Assembly: GCF_000429545.1 (NCBI RefSeq)
Contig: NZ_AUCB01000020.1
Coordinates: 29,415 to 93,414, forward strand
Length of the DNA: 64,000 nt
Direction: 5' to 3'
Source: Arenibacter certesii DSM 19833
Lineage (GTDB): Bacteria > Bacteroidota > Bacteroidia > Flavobacteriales > Flavobacteriaceae
Of the stretch, positions 10,201 to 18,410 are shown in pieces; within the stretch, counting starts at the first letter, position 1, and every line of letters starts with the position of its first letter. A program made the translations under genes and the position numbers. Below the pieces are notes generated by a model. That model saw nothing but the letters and a program-made list of their open reading frames with translations. It was not told the origin of the DNA and made no database searches.

Positions 10201-10577
10201 ATCGCTCCGGGAAATTCCGGGGATTTCCCCAAAGTTTGCATGGGTCCGGTAACATTAATCCTATATCCCTTTATTCCCTTCCATTGGGAATGGTTTCTAT
10301 ACTGTTTATCGGCCACCCAATACGGTAATATATTATAGGGAAGATGATTGTGAAGCTCAATCATACCTGGGAATATAGTTCCTCCAGATTTAATTATATC
10401 AGCCTTCATAAAACCATCAGGATAGCCTTCGTTTACTTTCTTAATGGCTACAATAATGCCATTTTCCACAAATATTCTTCCTCTTTTTATAACGGTACCC
10501 ACTTTATCCATAGTCACAACCCTGCCCTCAAGGGCATACTTCAGACCAAAACTAGGATGTATTGGGTTGTTGGGCAT
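7245..10577 (-). CDS. Amidohydrolase fused to an S41-family peptidase
   Basis: 1110 residues, about twice the size of either family. Residues 10-390 are an amidohydrolase-superfamily metal hydrolase: HNH at 76-78 (the HxH metal pair), His236 in GIHCAGL, WSPLSN at 257-262 and Asp287 in GSDWSP. This is the guanine deaminase/TRZ-ATZ-like layout. Residues about 400-860 are a linker region I do not recognise. Residues about 860-1090 are an S41 (tail-specific/tricorn-like) peptidase: LDIRGNGGG from 893 and a candidate nucleophile Ser997 in CYSAADMFA. I see no obvious Lys partner at the CtpA position, so a tricorn-like dyad is possible. No signal peptide, so it should be cytosolic. Last gene of the minus-strand large-protein cluster, 58 bp after a UDG-like gene. 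Substrate unknown. Confidence 0.88.
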   Translation of the reverse strand: MPNNPIHPSFGLKYALEGRVVTMDKVGTVIKRGRIFVENGIIVAIKKVNEGYPDGFMKADIIKSGGTIFPGMIELHNHLPYNILPYWVADKQYRNHSQWKGIKGYRINVTGPMQTLGKSPEFPGAIVRYVECKCLVGGVTTSQGITLANSSLTKKVFHGIIRNVEETNEDDLPEALTKIADVTSGGAQAFKDSLSEIKTRLLHLAEGVDERARSFFTNLKINDHQWAITPKLNGIHCAGLEPEDFKILGDHGGSMTWSPLSNLVLYGGTAHIKSAKENNILIALGSDWSPSGSKNLLEELKVAYLVSEHEYDEPVFSNEELVRMVTCNPAKILGWEAALGSLEVGMKADMLIVHGYTGDPFYKLIQATEISLLGIFINGVPRCAQSRIMKKFNFNSAHIEKFKIGNSTRYLYLKESDPDNMLQDISLKMAHDKIASGLQNLNVLATKLEEAHGNALLSASDNPLNTEWILVTDEHDGAGTGLEEGQLEWGRGIPFSELAEPLPLDKLTVIEDDEHFRRMSFHPLPEYVRKGLPDFYDRSSLSLSHSDYDIEGLKVTNLEEPITLERFLKSSSNLSVSDKLCILDQVKIILEEVYVHQVMKRSMYAVNPVHRIDLMKRNIRNDARYHPEHLEDDHKFHHELLDIFSSLRDLHTKYILPQPYKNRFAFLPFLIEEYYPTPYDSEPKYIITTYFKEILNDRPEYKIGLEVLYWNNIPIKKAIALNSENQSGSNEVARNARGLDTLTIRSLGTSNPPDEHRVRLVCYNQTTKSNIELEFEWLVSYHPPHFDLDKQERNATMMSYGFDYDTLSVNGLKATLYGGASRKSKPKKKSSWTRPENYPDLMKGKVVQDTEGNQNFGYIRIYSFAASNAEKFVTDFSMVLRVLELKNIAGLILDIRGNGGGLITASELLLAYLAGGPIELQRAQFINSDLTLQLCEKYGNNNGVIDLSDWIRSINLSKVTGDRYSRGYPITKLDKGDPLECIFAKPKVLITDALCYSAADMFAAGFQDHGLGQIIGVHANTGAGGANVWSHEILRNLLADQDSEAIALKPMPKGANLSVAVRRILRKNDEPIEDLGIVPDVLHKTTKNDLLFGNVDLINKAMDTLLSLGS

Positions 10578-10635
10578 CTGCTATATGGATTGCCAGATTA
10601 TATTTTTAACCCTATCAGCGGGGTCTCGCTTGCTG

Positions 10636-11538
10636 TTAGTACCATGTGTTCCGTGCCAAAAAAGGAATATCATATGGCAGATCAAATCTAGGAATATTGG
10701 TCATATGAAGCGTTTTGTCCCATTTTCCAGTATACGGTTCCATATTTATTATATTGGGATCATCAGCCTCCAAGAACTCCGCAATCTCTGAAAGTTGGTT
10801 ATTCCAGCTAGGATGTGTAGTTGCCTCGGGTGCCGTAGGGTGTACCAGATTGAACACTTTACTATTTTGAGTGTTTTCCCAATTATCCATGGCATGCTTG
10901 GCGCCGGCTCCAAAAGTTAGGATCACTTGAATGGGATTTTTTTTAATAAGGGTGTCAATCAAATTTTCTCGAAAGTTTTTTAAGGTAGGTTCTAGGGAGA
11001 TTCTCCGCATTTCCGAGTCAAATTGTCCCAATATGCTATAGGCAAATGTGTTTATAATAATATAAGAACGGGTAATACCCACCTTGTTCAAGAATTTTTG
11101 CAGGCGTTGTCCCGCAGATCCAACAAAGGCTCTTCTCGCTATAGCCTCATCGGTGGAGGGGTCTTGGCCAACAACCAACACCCTTGCGGTATTATCCAAT
11201 CTCCCTCTGTACAATACACCTCCAAACGCACTTCTAAATCGTGCCGAAGGGTGTTGTACAAAATAGTCGTCCGACAATTCAGAGAATTTTTGAAGCCAAA
11301 ATGGTGGCGGTCCTGCATCGTACTCTTTTTCCATTTCTGCCCGATAGATAGCTTGGGCAGCTAGAAAGTAAGGATTGGATCCAAAATCATTGATAGTTTT
11401 GATACCGAATGCCTGCTGTAAAAGGTCTGCATCCTTTTTGGACACCCCCTTTAAGGTATCTATTGGCATTTTGCCCAACTCCTCTAAAGAGTTATTGAGG
11501 TAGGCCTTATCGATAAGCTTGTCCCATGCAAATGGCAT
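10636..11538 (-). CDS. Uracil-DNA glycosylase superfamily protein
   Basis: 300 residues. Residues 20-60 form a small helical, helix-hairpin-helix-like region (GVSKKDADLL). The UDG fold follows: motif 1 is GQDPSTDE at 124-131, then FVGSAGQRLQ at 138-147 and an INTF strand. Motif 2 is LVHPTAPEAT at 231-240, with His233 in the place of the usual HP-S signature. GQDP followed by Ser rather than the Tyr-His of family 1 puts it in an atypical branch. UDG-fold enzymes remove uracil or related bases from DNA; whether this one is active is not shown. It lies 235 bp after the 581-aa gene and 58 bp before the amidohydrolase/S41 gene on the same strand. A DNA-base-excision fold among large uncharacterised proteins is unexpected. 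Confidence 0.85.
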   Translation of the reverse strand: MPFAWDKLIDKAYLNNSLEELGKMPIDTLKGVSKKDADLLQQAFGIKTINDFGSNPYFLAAQAIYRAEMEKEYDAGPPPFWLQKFSELSDDYFVQHPSARFRSAFGGVLYRGRLDNTARVLVVGQDPSTDEAIARRAFVGSAGQRLQKFLNKVGITRSYIIINTFAYSILGQFDSEMRRISLEPTLKNFRENLIDTLIKKNPIQVILTFGAGAKHAMDNWENTQNSKVFNLVHPTAPEATTHPSWNNQLSEIAEFLEADDPNIINMEPYTGKWDKTLHMTNIPRFDLPYDIPFLARNTWY

Positions 11539-11707
11539 TGATATAGATTTTAGTAAACTTTAAAGGGGAGAGGAATACGTGTATCAGGAATAAAACAACT
11601 ATTAGTAACAATGTACCGAAATTGCGGCAAAAGATTGTGCAGAACTTTATGGTTGGTGACCTTTTATGTGTAACTGGTGCCAGCGTAGGCAGTTAAGCAC
11701 TGCTATA

Positions 11708-11721
11708 CCCGAAAAATCGGG
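11708..11721. terminator. Possible hairpin terminator inside the large-protein cluster
   Basis: CCCGA-AAAA-TCGGG forms a short perfect stem in the 235-bp gap after the 581-aa gene. The run after it on the minus strand is not U-rich, so termination would be partial at best. It may divide the cluster into two transcripts. Confidence 0.3.
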
Positions 11722-11773
11722 AGTTTTAGATAAAACGAAAACAGATAAATACTAATTTGAGTATATTAATACA

Positions 11774-13519
11774 TTATGGATCATTTTTACGGATGTCCAA
11801 CAACTGGTCGAACTTCAAATTGGCAGATCCCTCGCCTCGTCCTGCTGCTTTTCTCCTTCCCAACCAAAGAAATGTTTTCCCGTTGATCCATCTGGTTCGC
11901 TGAAAATTTCTGGTAACGATTGTTCCCGCGCTCAGCACTTCTTGTTCTTCAATAAAATAAACCGGCTGTACTTCAGAGATCAATTTACTTTTTGCAGCAC
12001 TGGACTGGGGCATTCTGGCCCTTTGCAAGCGAATTTCCTGTGGAATTACATTTGCGGGCACCTTTTTATGGACCGGTATAAAGGGAATCCAGTTGTCTGG
12101 AACGGTATTCCCAAGAACATATCTAATCTTTGATTCCTCATCCGCTGGCTCAAAATCGCTCAAGGAGGGAATATTTCGCTTTAATACCCTACCCATACCA
12201 GCGGCCGAGGGGACAGTGTTTTCAATGGCCCATACCATATTGGACATTTCATCCCTCATTAGATTTACCTTCTCTATATCCTCACTTTCCATAAGTTTCC
12301 CAACAGCGGGCACCAAATAAAAAATACTTTCGTTAAAGGTGGCATTATCGCGTTCGGTATGATGAAATTGGGCAAATTCCTGCCAATCCATCTCGGGATC
12401 TTCAACCGTTGGAGCAATATGGAAATGCTGTCCAAAAACATCGGTTATACAAATTCCCTTAACCTCACAAATAGTATTTATATTCAACTCATAAGGTAAT
12501 ACAAACCAATCATTGGAATAGGTGAGCCCATATTCTGCAAGCAGAAGGTTCATTATTGATGTGGGTGAGGCACTTAACGCCCCAAAATCTGTAGTGCCAT
12601 CCTCCATTTGCCAAAGTCTAGGGTGGGGCATTCCACTAAACTGCAATGGGGCCGGTATAAAAGTTTGGACTACCTCAACAGGATCGCTAAAGGGGTGGTC
12701 AGAAGCGGTGGCACTAGATTGTTTTTGGTCAAAATCCTTCCAATCCAAATGACCCGATGCATACTGATCGGCCATCAACGTTCTTTTTAAATCGGCATTT
12801 ATCTTGCTATCTAGGGCAAAATTATATTCCAGGTGTTCCGGTACCCAAGCCGATTCATCTTTCCCTGGTTGCTGGTACAACCTGTGGAACCAAGCCCCAA
12901 ATTCATCTGCGGACTTGGCCAACAGATCATAATGACCCACATCTATATTGGCGTTGGTTTCATACCATGATTTAAACTCATTTTTAATTATCGCGCCATA
13001 GACCAAATAGCCATCTGGTAATAGGTGACCTATAGCTTTCTCCAAGTAAATACCTTCATAATCATCGGCATCCACCTCCACTTCTATGGGATACTCCAAT
13101 TGTAGCTCCTTGGTATATTTCGCTATATTTTTACTTTTCAAGATCTTGCTCAGATGCCTTCCCATTTGTGCCCTAAGAAAAAGCGTAGCATCTATATCTT
13201 CCCGCTCAATAACCATCTCCAAGGGCTTGTCTATGGAATAAGTAATTTTATTTCCGTTATGGAGGGTGATTTCTTCCGGGACAGAGTGGACTCCCATTAT
13301 ATTGGCCTGATAGGCAGTAGCCGCATCCTCTCCCTGAAATTCCCCAAACTGCCATTGTCTACATAAAAACCAGAGGGGATCACGCACCTCCATTTTTAGG
13401 TTATGATTTGGGTTTTTGGAACGCGGGCTCCCCTCTATCCGGTTATAATTCCTGATGTTGGGGTTGGAATAGCGATCTCCTTTCAGTTTTAAGTTTGCTA
13501 ATGCCAAGAGTTTTGCCAT
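11774..13519 (-). CDS. Unrecognised protein (581 aa) of the large-protein cluster
   Basis: 581 residues, no signal peptide or membrane helix. The most striking stretch is residues 47-69, with RDPLWFLCRQWQF followed by GEFQGEDA: a Trp/Phe/Gln-rich block that looks strongly constrained and that I believe recurs in uncharacterised proteins of other phyla. The rest is mixed alpha/beta. A proline-rich segment (MPHPRLWQMEDG) lies near the middle and an Arg/Gly-rich segment near the C-terminus. The start ATG at 13519 is 31 bp after the stop of the 1614-aa gene, so the two are almost certainly co-transcribed. Function unknown. The conserved block could be a binding surface for the neighbouring large proteins, which is inference only. 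Confidence 0.85.
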   Translation of the reverse strand: MAKLLALANLKLKGDRYSNPNIRNYNRIEGSPRSKNPNHNLKMEVRDPLWFLCRQWQFGEFQGEDAATAYQANIMGVHSVPEEITLHNGNKITYSIDKPLEMVIEREDIDATLFLRAQMGRHLSKILKSKNIAKYTKELQLEYPIEVEVDADDYEGIYLEKAIGHLLPDGYLVYGAIIKNEFKSWYETNANIDVGHYDLLAKSADEFGAWFHRLYQQPGKDESAWVPEHLEYNFALDSKINADLKRTLMADQYASGHLDWKDFDQKQSSATASDHPFSDPVEVVQTFIPAPLQFSGMPHPRLWQMEDGTTDFGALSASPTSIMNLLLAEYGLTYSNDWFVLPYELNINTICEVKGICITDVFGQHFHIAPTVEDPEMDWQEFAQFHHTERDNATFNESIFYLVPAVGKLMESEDIEKVNLMRDEMSNMVWAIENTVPSAAGMGRVLKRNIPSLSDFEPADEESKIRYVLGNTVPDNWIPFIPVHKKVPANVIPQEIRLQRARMPQSSAAKSKLISEVQPVYFIEEQEVLSAGTIVTRNFQRTRWINGKTFLWLGRRKAAGRGEGSANLKFDQLLDIRKNDP

Positions 13520-13550
13520 GACGTGTCCTATTTAAAATTAGTAATGGTTT

Positions 13551-16500
13551 TTATTCAAAATCCTTGTATAGACCAAAGTCTTTGGTCTTCATCGTTCTCA
13601 AAAATTCATCATTCGTTACAAGATAATCCAGGGAAATATTGGATCTCTGCAAATCATAACTTGCGACGGTCATAGGGGATAAGGTATCCAATGCTACATC
13701 TTCCAGTAATTGTGCAGGTTCAACCGCTCTGGATTTTGAGCGCTTTAAGGTGTCCTCCAATATCCCCATAAGAACGTCCCAGTCCCAATTCTTAGAACCG
13801 GTGGGTTCAATTGCCAACAACATTGAATTTGGAGATGTGGCGTTTGGTTGATCGTAGTTAAAGGCCACCCCCGTAATTTCTCCTGTATTTGGAATAGATT
13901 CCGTCCAATCATCTACTACCAAAGCAGATTGTGCCTGAGATACGATACCAGCAGTTTGCCCGTGTATAGATAGGCAGATTGTATTATCCATTATATTAAA
14001 AGGATCTCCAGTTTCGGTGTCCAATTCAGGGAATTCTACTGCCAACCAAGTATCTTTTTCCTTAAACGGTAACTGTGCAGGCACAAAGGATATTTCTGCG
14101 CCTCCTTGAGCTTCTGAAATCATTTTTAATTGTTCCAAACGGCGCATATTTGGTCTTACGGGTGCCACTGAAGCTATCCATGTCTCCATCGTCAATTCAG
14201 TGGTAGCATCTTCCTTGTCATTGATAAATTTTAATAATTGCTTGTGCTCATCTGCCTTTAGAGTATCTGCAATAGCGGTTTGATCTACATAGGTAAAAGT
14301 GGGAACTATTACAAAATCATCCCCTAATACCGCTTTGCCTGCTTCTACAAGGTGCCTAATCTCCTTACTGGCAACTTGTCCGGAGGCAGCCAGCAGTTTT
14401 TCCTCGGCTAATAAAATTTTCTTATTGATGGTCTGTAGGTAAGAGCCAACAACCGCTACTAGATCAACGGTCTTTTTACTGTCCCTTAAATCCAAGTTAT
14501 CAGGATAAGAGACCTTAACCCCAAATTTGCTTCCACTTTCTAAAAACGATAACAGATTTTTAATGGCGGAATCGGTATAGGATATGCTTTCTAGGTACTC
14601 CCTATTACCACCACCTTCATAATGGAATTCATATAACTGCTGAAAATTGGCCGGATTTTCCTTATTCTTTGGCTGTTGGTCATTGGGTATGGTAGCTGTT
14701 ACCTTTCCTAACTCCTCTTTAAGTTTGGTCAGGGCTGTATTTACCCTAACCTTTAACTCGGGTCCGTTATAGCCATACAATAGTTCAGGATCACTTATTT
14801 TGGATTTAGAACTGGGTAAAAAATCTTTGCCATTGGCCGGTCTAGATGAAGTTACCAATAGGCGAAGACTTCGAATAAGCGGTAACATGCTTGCAAAACT
14901 ATGTTTGGAGGCAGTAAGATTTTCAGGTTCAAACTTAATATGGATCCTATTTTCTTTGGGAACATTTACTTTTTCAGCATAAACTTTGGCTATGACATAC
15001 TCCAATTCCTTAGCTCCGGACAGGATATCCTCGCCAGCACTATACATTAAATCGATGGGCTGTAAATTCAGTTCCTCAAGTCCAATCGATGTCGCAACTG
15101 ATTCATTTCCATCCAAATCTACGTGAAATACGGAACAGACTATTGTTGAGGGATCTCCCAGCACTTTTCCCGTCCAAAGATTTAGTCCGGCCTCCATCGC
15201 GGAACGTGGAGAAGGTTCTGTAGACCATCCCGGAGCCAAAGGTCCTACTGAGGAAGGTTCAAAATGTAAGGTTACTCGGTTCGTGATGCTCAAATGGGTA
15301 GACCTTGGAGTTACGTTAACCTCCAATTCCGGGGGCACATCGGCATTTTTCAACGAATTTAAAATGGCTGCAGTTCTATCTGTTTTCCCTTGAGTGGCTT
15401 GGAATGCCGCTTCCGATACCATAAGATCGTTAAGGGCGTCCAAAGTATCCTCTAAACGGTCTTTCTCTTTTAAAACCAAAATGGAATCATCAGGATTTGC
15501 TACAAGGGCCTTTATTTGATCAGAAGTTGCTTCTATGATTTTTAATCCGTTAACCACTGAATACGGACTAATGGTCTCCTGGGCCTCATTTCCCTGTTGG
15601 GGGATAGACCTAGCTTTAATAGGAAACTTATCCCTGATGGCCAATATATATTGATTTAGATTGTTTGCTGCGTTGTTTGTAGTGATATCGTGCAAAGCTC
15701 TTTCAAATTGGTATCCCAACAGTGCTTCTATAGACTGGTTATTCTGCACCCCTTCCAATACATATAATGCCCTGCGCACACGTTCTGAGGAGAGGTTTAC
15801 GGCAAATGGTCCTGGATCTAATTTTGTTGCATGGTTCTGATAACCAGATAAGAGTAATCCTGCCGCTGTCGCATGGTTTAGGGAAGGAGTATGGATAAAG
15901 CCCGCATTCTTCCTTAATTTATGTACTGGTTTGCCATCGGCGGGTTTCAATGCCTCAGGAACAACAACTTCCGACTTTACATTTTCCCGGAGATTTTCTA
16001 CCCAACCGTAGGCGCCTAAATAAATCCCTTCCGGATTTTTCTTTCGCATCTCCAACAGTCTTTTGTAGAAAAGTCCCATTTCCCAAGCATCCAGTCTATA
16101 GGAACACAGGTCTATATGATCGGATAAAAGATTGTGCAGTTTGGAAGTGGGCAACTTGGCCAGTACGGACATTGCATCCCGCATTTCCTTCAAATTTCTT
16201 GAGGATTCGGTATTGTCCCTCAAATTTAAAAAATGGTCCCCGATGGGTTCTTTTACTTTTAGGTTTATTTTATCTACCTTTTCTGGTACTCCCAAAAGTA
16301 TTTCCCATTCGGTAAGGTCTTGAGTTTCGGCAGAAAAATTATAAAGGCTCTTTTCAAATGCTGCACGTCTGTAGGGCACGTTTCCGTCAGTATAGTATTT
16401 CTCAGCCCCTTTTTTCAGTTCTTGAAGCAAGGCATTCCGCAACAATAAAAATAAAATCGATCTAGGGAATATCACCCCGTGGATACGACTTTCAAGCTCA

Positions 16501-18395
16501 TTGACTTTTGTAACGGAAGCCAACCATTCTATATAATTATTTTTGGTGATTTTATTCTTTTCCAAAAATCGTGTTGGGGAAGGCAGTTCCCTATCCACAA
16601 GATGGTTAGTAGATATGTTGTTTAAAAATCCATAGAAGGATAGATTACTGATATAGGGATAGGCATTTTCTCCCCTATCAAAACCCAGTTCCTCCAACAT
16701 TTTTGTGATTTCCGATTGCTTATGGACAATAGATCCCATTAGATCTCCTGGGATGGACATGGTCATCCAAATGTCCGGTAAATTGCCCAAACGCTGTTTA
16801 AATGAAACCGATCCCGCGCTGAGTCCCAAAATATTTAACATCAATGCCCCTGGGTCTCCTGGTTTACCAACATGGGACACCTTGTTGCTGGCAATATTAT
16901 CCCATTTTTGCTGAAGCACGGATAGGGTTTTGGTGAGCCCTGAATGAAATGGATCACTTTCCTTCCATATATTTAGATCACTGGTCAACAATGTTCCGTA
17001 GGGTTGATTTCCAACCCTTATGCAAGGTAGTGGTCCCGGAGCCGTTACAAAATCATTAAAAAATTGCCTTAGCTTGGGGTGTGCGGCCTTGTTCACCACT
17101 GGATCCGCCAATACTTCAATAAAATTACCTATTGTAGATGAGTAGATGGCCTTGTTCATGGCCGAAGCTTCATAAGATTCTACCATCCCTGCATGATTCA
17201 CTTCTTTAAGAACAGTACTTTTGATTCCTAGATATTCTGCAAAATTATTACCCTCCGCATTGGGCAAATTGTCCAAATCCACGATATCGGACCCATCATA
17301 ATAATTTTTCGGTAGGTAGTCTTCATTCTTTTCATAGGCAGAAGCTGTTTCCTCAGTATTGTTAGTTGCACTCATCTGTGGCATAAAACTGAAGCCATTG
17401 TGCGAATAATGATGGCTATCTATCAACTGCTCCAACAAATCCTTCCCCTCTTGGGGAGTGGCAGAGGGCATTAATCCCATAACCATTACCCTGTCTATAA
17501 TCGACCGGTTAAAGTGGGTATTGTCCAAGGGTATTTTCACACCAAGTCCTTGTTGCACCGCTTTGTCAAAATTGGTTATCCAAGCAAAACTCTCATCCAA
17601 GGTGATGGTGTTCTCCTCATTGTTGAAAGCCTCTTCCGCCAAGAAAGGATCGGGTCCTAAAAAAACCGTATCAGGTACTTGGTTTCCTAAGGTCATCTGC
17701 ACTACTCTTCCGTCTCTAATGATACTCACAGCAAACTTGTCCGGTAGTATCTGTGTTCTAGGGGCTCGGGTCCAATCATGTATCTTCGTTTCCGAAAGGT
17801 CTGGAAACATTAATTGCGTTTCGCCTACGGTTAGATCTACTGTCCAATTTATGGGCATCGTCCTTTTCACGATCCAGAGTGCCCTTTGTATACCCGCCAT
17901 TCCATTTAATACCTGCCATGCCTTTTGCTTAATGGCTTCCTTATCCTCCCCGCCTTTACGGTTGGCTATAAGCAGGTCTACCCAGTATTGCTTCCCGTAA
18001 TTTACTTCATTTTCAGTAAGGTAGGGCTCATGGGAGTGCACATGAATATCATCGGGATAAATGCGCACCCATAGTTCTTTTCTATTGTTCACGTTCATAA
18101 AACGGGTCTCCAATCGTAAGGGAAGAAAAAGTATAGGGATATTGGCATCCATCGCTGCGGTCGCCTCCTTTAATTGGTGATTCCGGTATAAATTCGCCAA
18201 GCTAGCGCTCAACACTTTTTCTGCGTCAAAATAAGCCCTACTACTTGCTTCCAATTCAACCTTTACTTCGGACAACAAATCAGGATTTTTCGCCTTGTGA
18301 ACAGACAATTTTGTTCTATAAAACGAAGCCTCAGCCTTTTTTAGGGCTTCTCTTGCCTGTGCTACTACTTGTTGGTCTTCCTTAAATGTTGCCAT
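13551..18395 (-). CDS. Unrecognised 1614-aa protein of the large-protein cluster
   Basis: 1614 residues. The first 80 are charged and helical (coiled-coil-like, rich in Ala, Glu and Lys). LPLRLETRF at 91-99 and LWVRIYPDDIHVHSHEP at 108-124 follow: a conserved-looking beta segment with an acidic and His-rich centre that could bind metal, though this is unproven. The remainder alternates helical and beta-rich stretches; many surface-like charged segments suggest a soluble cytosolic protein. No signal peptide and no membrane helix. It starts 15 bp after the stop of the 1073-aa gene and ends 31 bp before the 581-aa gene, so it sits in the core of the operon. I do not recognise the family and see no enzymatic motif. 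Confidence 0.87.
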   Translation of the reverse strand: MATFKEDQQVVAQAREALKKAEASFYRTKLSVHKAKNPDLLSEVKVELEASSRAYFDAEKVLSASLANLYRNHQLKEATAAMDANIPILFLPLRLETRFMNVNNRKELWVRIYPDDIHVHSHEPYLTENEVNYGKQYWVDLLIANRKGGEDKEAIKQKAWQVLNGMAGIQRALWIVKRTMPINWTVDLTVGETQLMFPDLSETKIHDWTRAPRTQILPDKFAVSIIRDGRVVQMTLGNQVPDTVFLGPDPFLAEEAFNNEENTITLDESFAWITNFDKAVQQGLGVKIPLDNTHFNRSIIDRVMVMGLMPSATPQEGKDLLEQLIDSHHYSHNGFSFMPQMSATNNTEETASAYEKNEDYLPKNYYDGSDIVDLDNLPNAEGNNFAEYLGIKSTVLKEVNHAGMVESYEASAMNKAIYSSTIGNFIEVLADPVVNKAAHPKLRQFFNDFVTAPGPLPCIRVGNQPYGTLLTSDLNIWKESDPFHSGLTKTLSVLQQKWDNIASNKVSHVGKPGDPGALMLNILGLSAGSVSFKQRLGNLPDIWMTMSIPGDLMGSIVHKQSEITKMLEELGFDRGENAYPYISNLSFYGFLNNISTNHLVDRELPSPTRFLEKNKITKNNYIEWLASVTKVNELESRIHGVIFPRSILFLLLRNALLQELKKGAEKYYTDGNVPYRRAAFEKSLYNFSAETQDLTEWEILLGVPEKVDKINLKVKEPIGDHFLNLRDNTESSRNLKEMRDAMSVLAKLPTSKLHNLLSDHIDLCSYRLDAWEMGLFYKRLLEMRKKNPEGIYLGAYGWVENLRENVKSEVVVPEALKPADGKPVHKLRKNAGFIHTPSLNHATAAGLLLSGYQNHATKLDPGPFAVNLSSERVRRALYVLEGVQNNQSIEALLGYQFERALHDITTNNAANNLNQYILAIRDKFPIKARSIPQQGNEAQETISPYSVVNGLKIIEATSDQIKALVANPDDSILVLKEKDRLEDTLDALNDLMVSEAAFQATQGKTDRTAAILNSLKNADVPPELEVNVTPRSTHLSITNRVTLHFEPSSVGPLAPGWSTEPSPRSAMEAGLNLWTGKVLGDPSTIVCSVFHVDLDGNESVATSIGLEELNLQPIDLMYSAGEDILSGAKELEYVIAKVYAEKVNVPKENRIHIKFEPENLTASKHSFASMLPLIRSLRLLVTSSRPANGKDFLPSSKSKISDPELLYGYNGPELKVRVNTALTKLKEELGKVTATIPNDQQPKNKENPANFQQLYEFHYEGGGNREYLESISYTDSAIKNLLSFLESGSKFGVKVSYPDNLDLRDSKKTVDLVAVVGSYLQTINKKILLAEEKLLAASGQVASKEIRHLVEAGKAVLGDDFVIVPTFTYVDQTAIADTLKADEHKQLLKFINDKEDATTELTMETWIASVAPVRPNMRRLEQLKMISEAQGGAEISFVPAQLPFKEKDTWLAVEFPELDTETGDPFNIMDNTICLSIHGQTAGIVSQAQSALVVDDWTESIPNTGEITGVAFNYDQPNATSPNSMLLAIEPTGSKNWDWDVLMGILEDTLKRSKSRAVEPAQLLEDVALDTLSPMTVASYDLQRSNISLDYLVTNDEFLRTMKTKDFGLYKDFE

Positions 18396-18410
18396 GACTT
18401 CTTGCTTAAT

